Assembly: GCF_037126285.1 (NCBI RefSeq)
Contig: NZ_CP147012.1
Location: 2,998,001-3,062,000 of the forward strand
Length of the DNA: 64,000 nt
Source of the DNA: Bernardetia sp. MNP-M8
GTDB lineage: Bacteria > Bacteroidota > Bacteroidia > Cytophagales > Bernardetiaceae
Reading direction: 5' to 3'
The first letter of the stretch is position 1. Each line of letters opens with the position of its first letter. The notes below the pieces were generated by a model. That model did no database searches. It was not told where the DNA came from and was given only the letters and a program-made list of their open reading frames with translations. Shown one piece after another: positions 63,253 through 64,000 of this stretch. Position numbers and translations under genes: made by a program.

Positions 63253-63999
63253 TTAGTCTTTCAAAATTTTGATTGTTCCTTGGTAATTTTGTCCTTCTAC
63301 TTTTATGATATACATCCCTTTAGGCACAAGAGGAAAGCCAATTTCTTTTTTGCTTGTAGTTAAGACATCAGTCAAAATCAATTTTCCTTGTAGATTATAT
63401 ATTTGAAGATTTAATGTTTGATTAGAGACAAATAATGTTTCATCTACTTCTATATTCAAACTATTTGCTACTGGGTTAGGAAAAACACGAATTTGAGATT
63501 CTTTACTCGTTAAATCTTCATTTTCTTCTCCTAGAATAATTTCAATTTGACTTAATCTTTGAAAGTTAGGAATACCATAACCATATTCTTCGGTTGGATT
63601 AGAGTAACTATCCCCAGCTCGGCGAATAGCAAACATGATTTGTTTTTGAGTAAAATTAGGATTTTTCTGCATAAAACCTGCTACTAGACCTGCTAATAAT
63701 GGAGCTGCATAAGAAGTTCCATTACCAGAAGTAAGTTCATCATTGGTATTCCAAAGTACAGTTCCTTGTCCCATTGCCATTACATCAGGTTTTATTCTTC
63801 CATCTGCAGAATTTCCTAATGCTGAAAAATTAGCTCTTTCTTCATTTCTATCTACTGCACCAACAGCTAATACAGAAGGTGCGTCAGAAGGAAAAGATAT
63901 TTTTTGCCAAGGGGCATTTCCTGTGTTGCCTGCACTTGTGACAACTACAATTCCTTTTTGAGTTGCTATTTCTGCAGCTCTAGAAATAAGAGCTGTTTG
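63253..63999 (-). CDS. S8 subtilase with T9SS type A sorting domain (N terminus outside window)
   Basis: 249 codons of a longer gene that continues past the window end. The visible protease part holds the oxyanion Asn in IVVVTSAGNTGNAPW and the catalytic Ser in SGNGTSYAAPLLAGLVAGFM; the Asp and His of the triad lie upstream, unseen. After the protease domain come a linker and a type A sorting domain (QIRVFPNPVANSLNIEV, LQIYNLQGKLILTDVL, PKGMYIIKVEGQNYQGTIKI). Secreted peptidase, exported by the type IX system. An internal ATG at 63780 would miss the oxyanion region and is not the true start. Confidence 0.93.
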   Translation of the reverse strand, partial: QTALISRAAEIATQKGIVVVTSAGNTGNAPWQKISFPSDAPSVLAVGAVDRNEERANFSALGNSADGRIKPDVMAMGQGTVLWNTNDELTSGNGTSYAAPLLAGLVAGFMQKNPNFTQKQIMFAIRRAGDSYSNPTEEYGYGIPNFQRLSQIEIILGEENEDLTSKESQIRVFPNPVANSLNIEVDETLFVSNQTLNLQIYNLQGKLILTDVLTTSKKEIGFPLVPKGMYIIKVEGQNYQGTIKILKD

Positions 64000-64000
64000 T

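Noticed and set aside
1-64000. tRNA, rRNA, riboswitches, replication origin
   Set aside because: I found no cloverleaf with conserved T-loop, no rRNA segment, no known riboswitch pattern and no DnaA-box cluster; by eye this cannot be fully excluded.

Overview
The window reads as chromosomal DNA of a low-GC, marine-type Bacteroidota, most likely a Cytophagales member related to Bernardetia/Flexibacter/Microscilla (inference from gene content; no 16S gene is present). Supporting signs are type IX secretion (T9SS) C-terminal sorting domains on several giant secreted proteins, Bacteroidota-type -7 promoter boxes (TAnnTTTG) at three starts, LytTR/LytS-type and TPR-linked histidine kinases, SpoIIE phosphatase sensors with Y_Y_Y domains, and very AT-rich intergenic DNA.

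Layout. 1-215: 3' end of a T9SS cargo gene. 216-4018: a small accessory segment holding a VapBC toxin-antitoxin pair, a membrane-anchored orphan, and an overlapping ATPase + TOPRIM-like gene pair (defence-like). Three copies of an imperfect ~75-90 bp hairpin repeat lie in its gaps. 4134-7217: uvrA. 7503-10432: divergent pair of lipoproteins (SLH + GH75 chitosanase-like; Big_2 + DM13). 10586-11975: methyltransferase and NADAR protein. 12053-15283: a T9SS beta-helix gene cut by a 1494-bp insertion sequence with a 9-bp target duplication. 15417-18580: three secreted proteins of unknown function. 18790-22249: TPR histidine kinase and LytTR response regulator, separated by the 3' ghost of a second kinase copy. 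22419-26342: Reg_prop/Y_Y_Y/GAF/SpoIIE phosphatase. 26405-27100: trmD. 27160-29964: a coupled pair of unknown genes, the second broken by an IS630-family element at a TA and also carrying an in-frame TGA. 30176-32683: membrane M28 peptidase. 33337-35205: coiled-coil membrane protein, then a RAYT (REP-associated tyrosine transposase) gene bracketed by seven REP-like hairpins and by a duplicated 3' end of the adjacent giant gene. 35200-50853: two giant secreted proteins (2514 aa with SbsA-type Ig and lamin-tail domains; 2075 aa with DUF285, beta-helix, HYR and Ig-like domains) and a 515-aa secreted protein between them. 51230-63119: core genes (yebC, pcrA/uvrD-type helicase, tpiA, yaaA with an AT-hook tail, HNH nuclease, DUF1573, histidine kinase, gltA, rplU-rpmA). 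63253-63999: C-terminal part of a T9SS subtilase running off the window.

Themes. (1) Surface export dominates: five T9SS-type or giant secreted genes occupy about 18 kb. (2) The gaps carry at least six different families of small inverted-repeat elements, one of them sitting around its probable mobiliser (RAYT), whose reading frame is broken near the C terminus. (3) Several loci preserve datable decay events: two exact IS insertions with target duplications that can be undone on paper, a kinase ghost, a ghost of the giant gene's tail, and a probable nuclease remnant. No tRNA, rRNA or CRISPR array was recognised.
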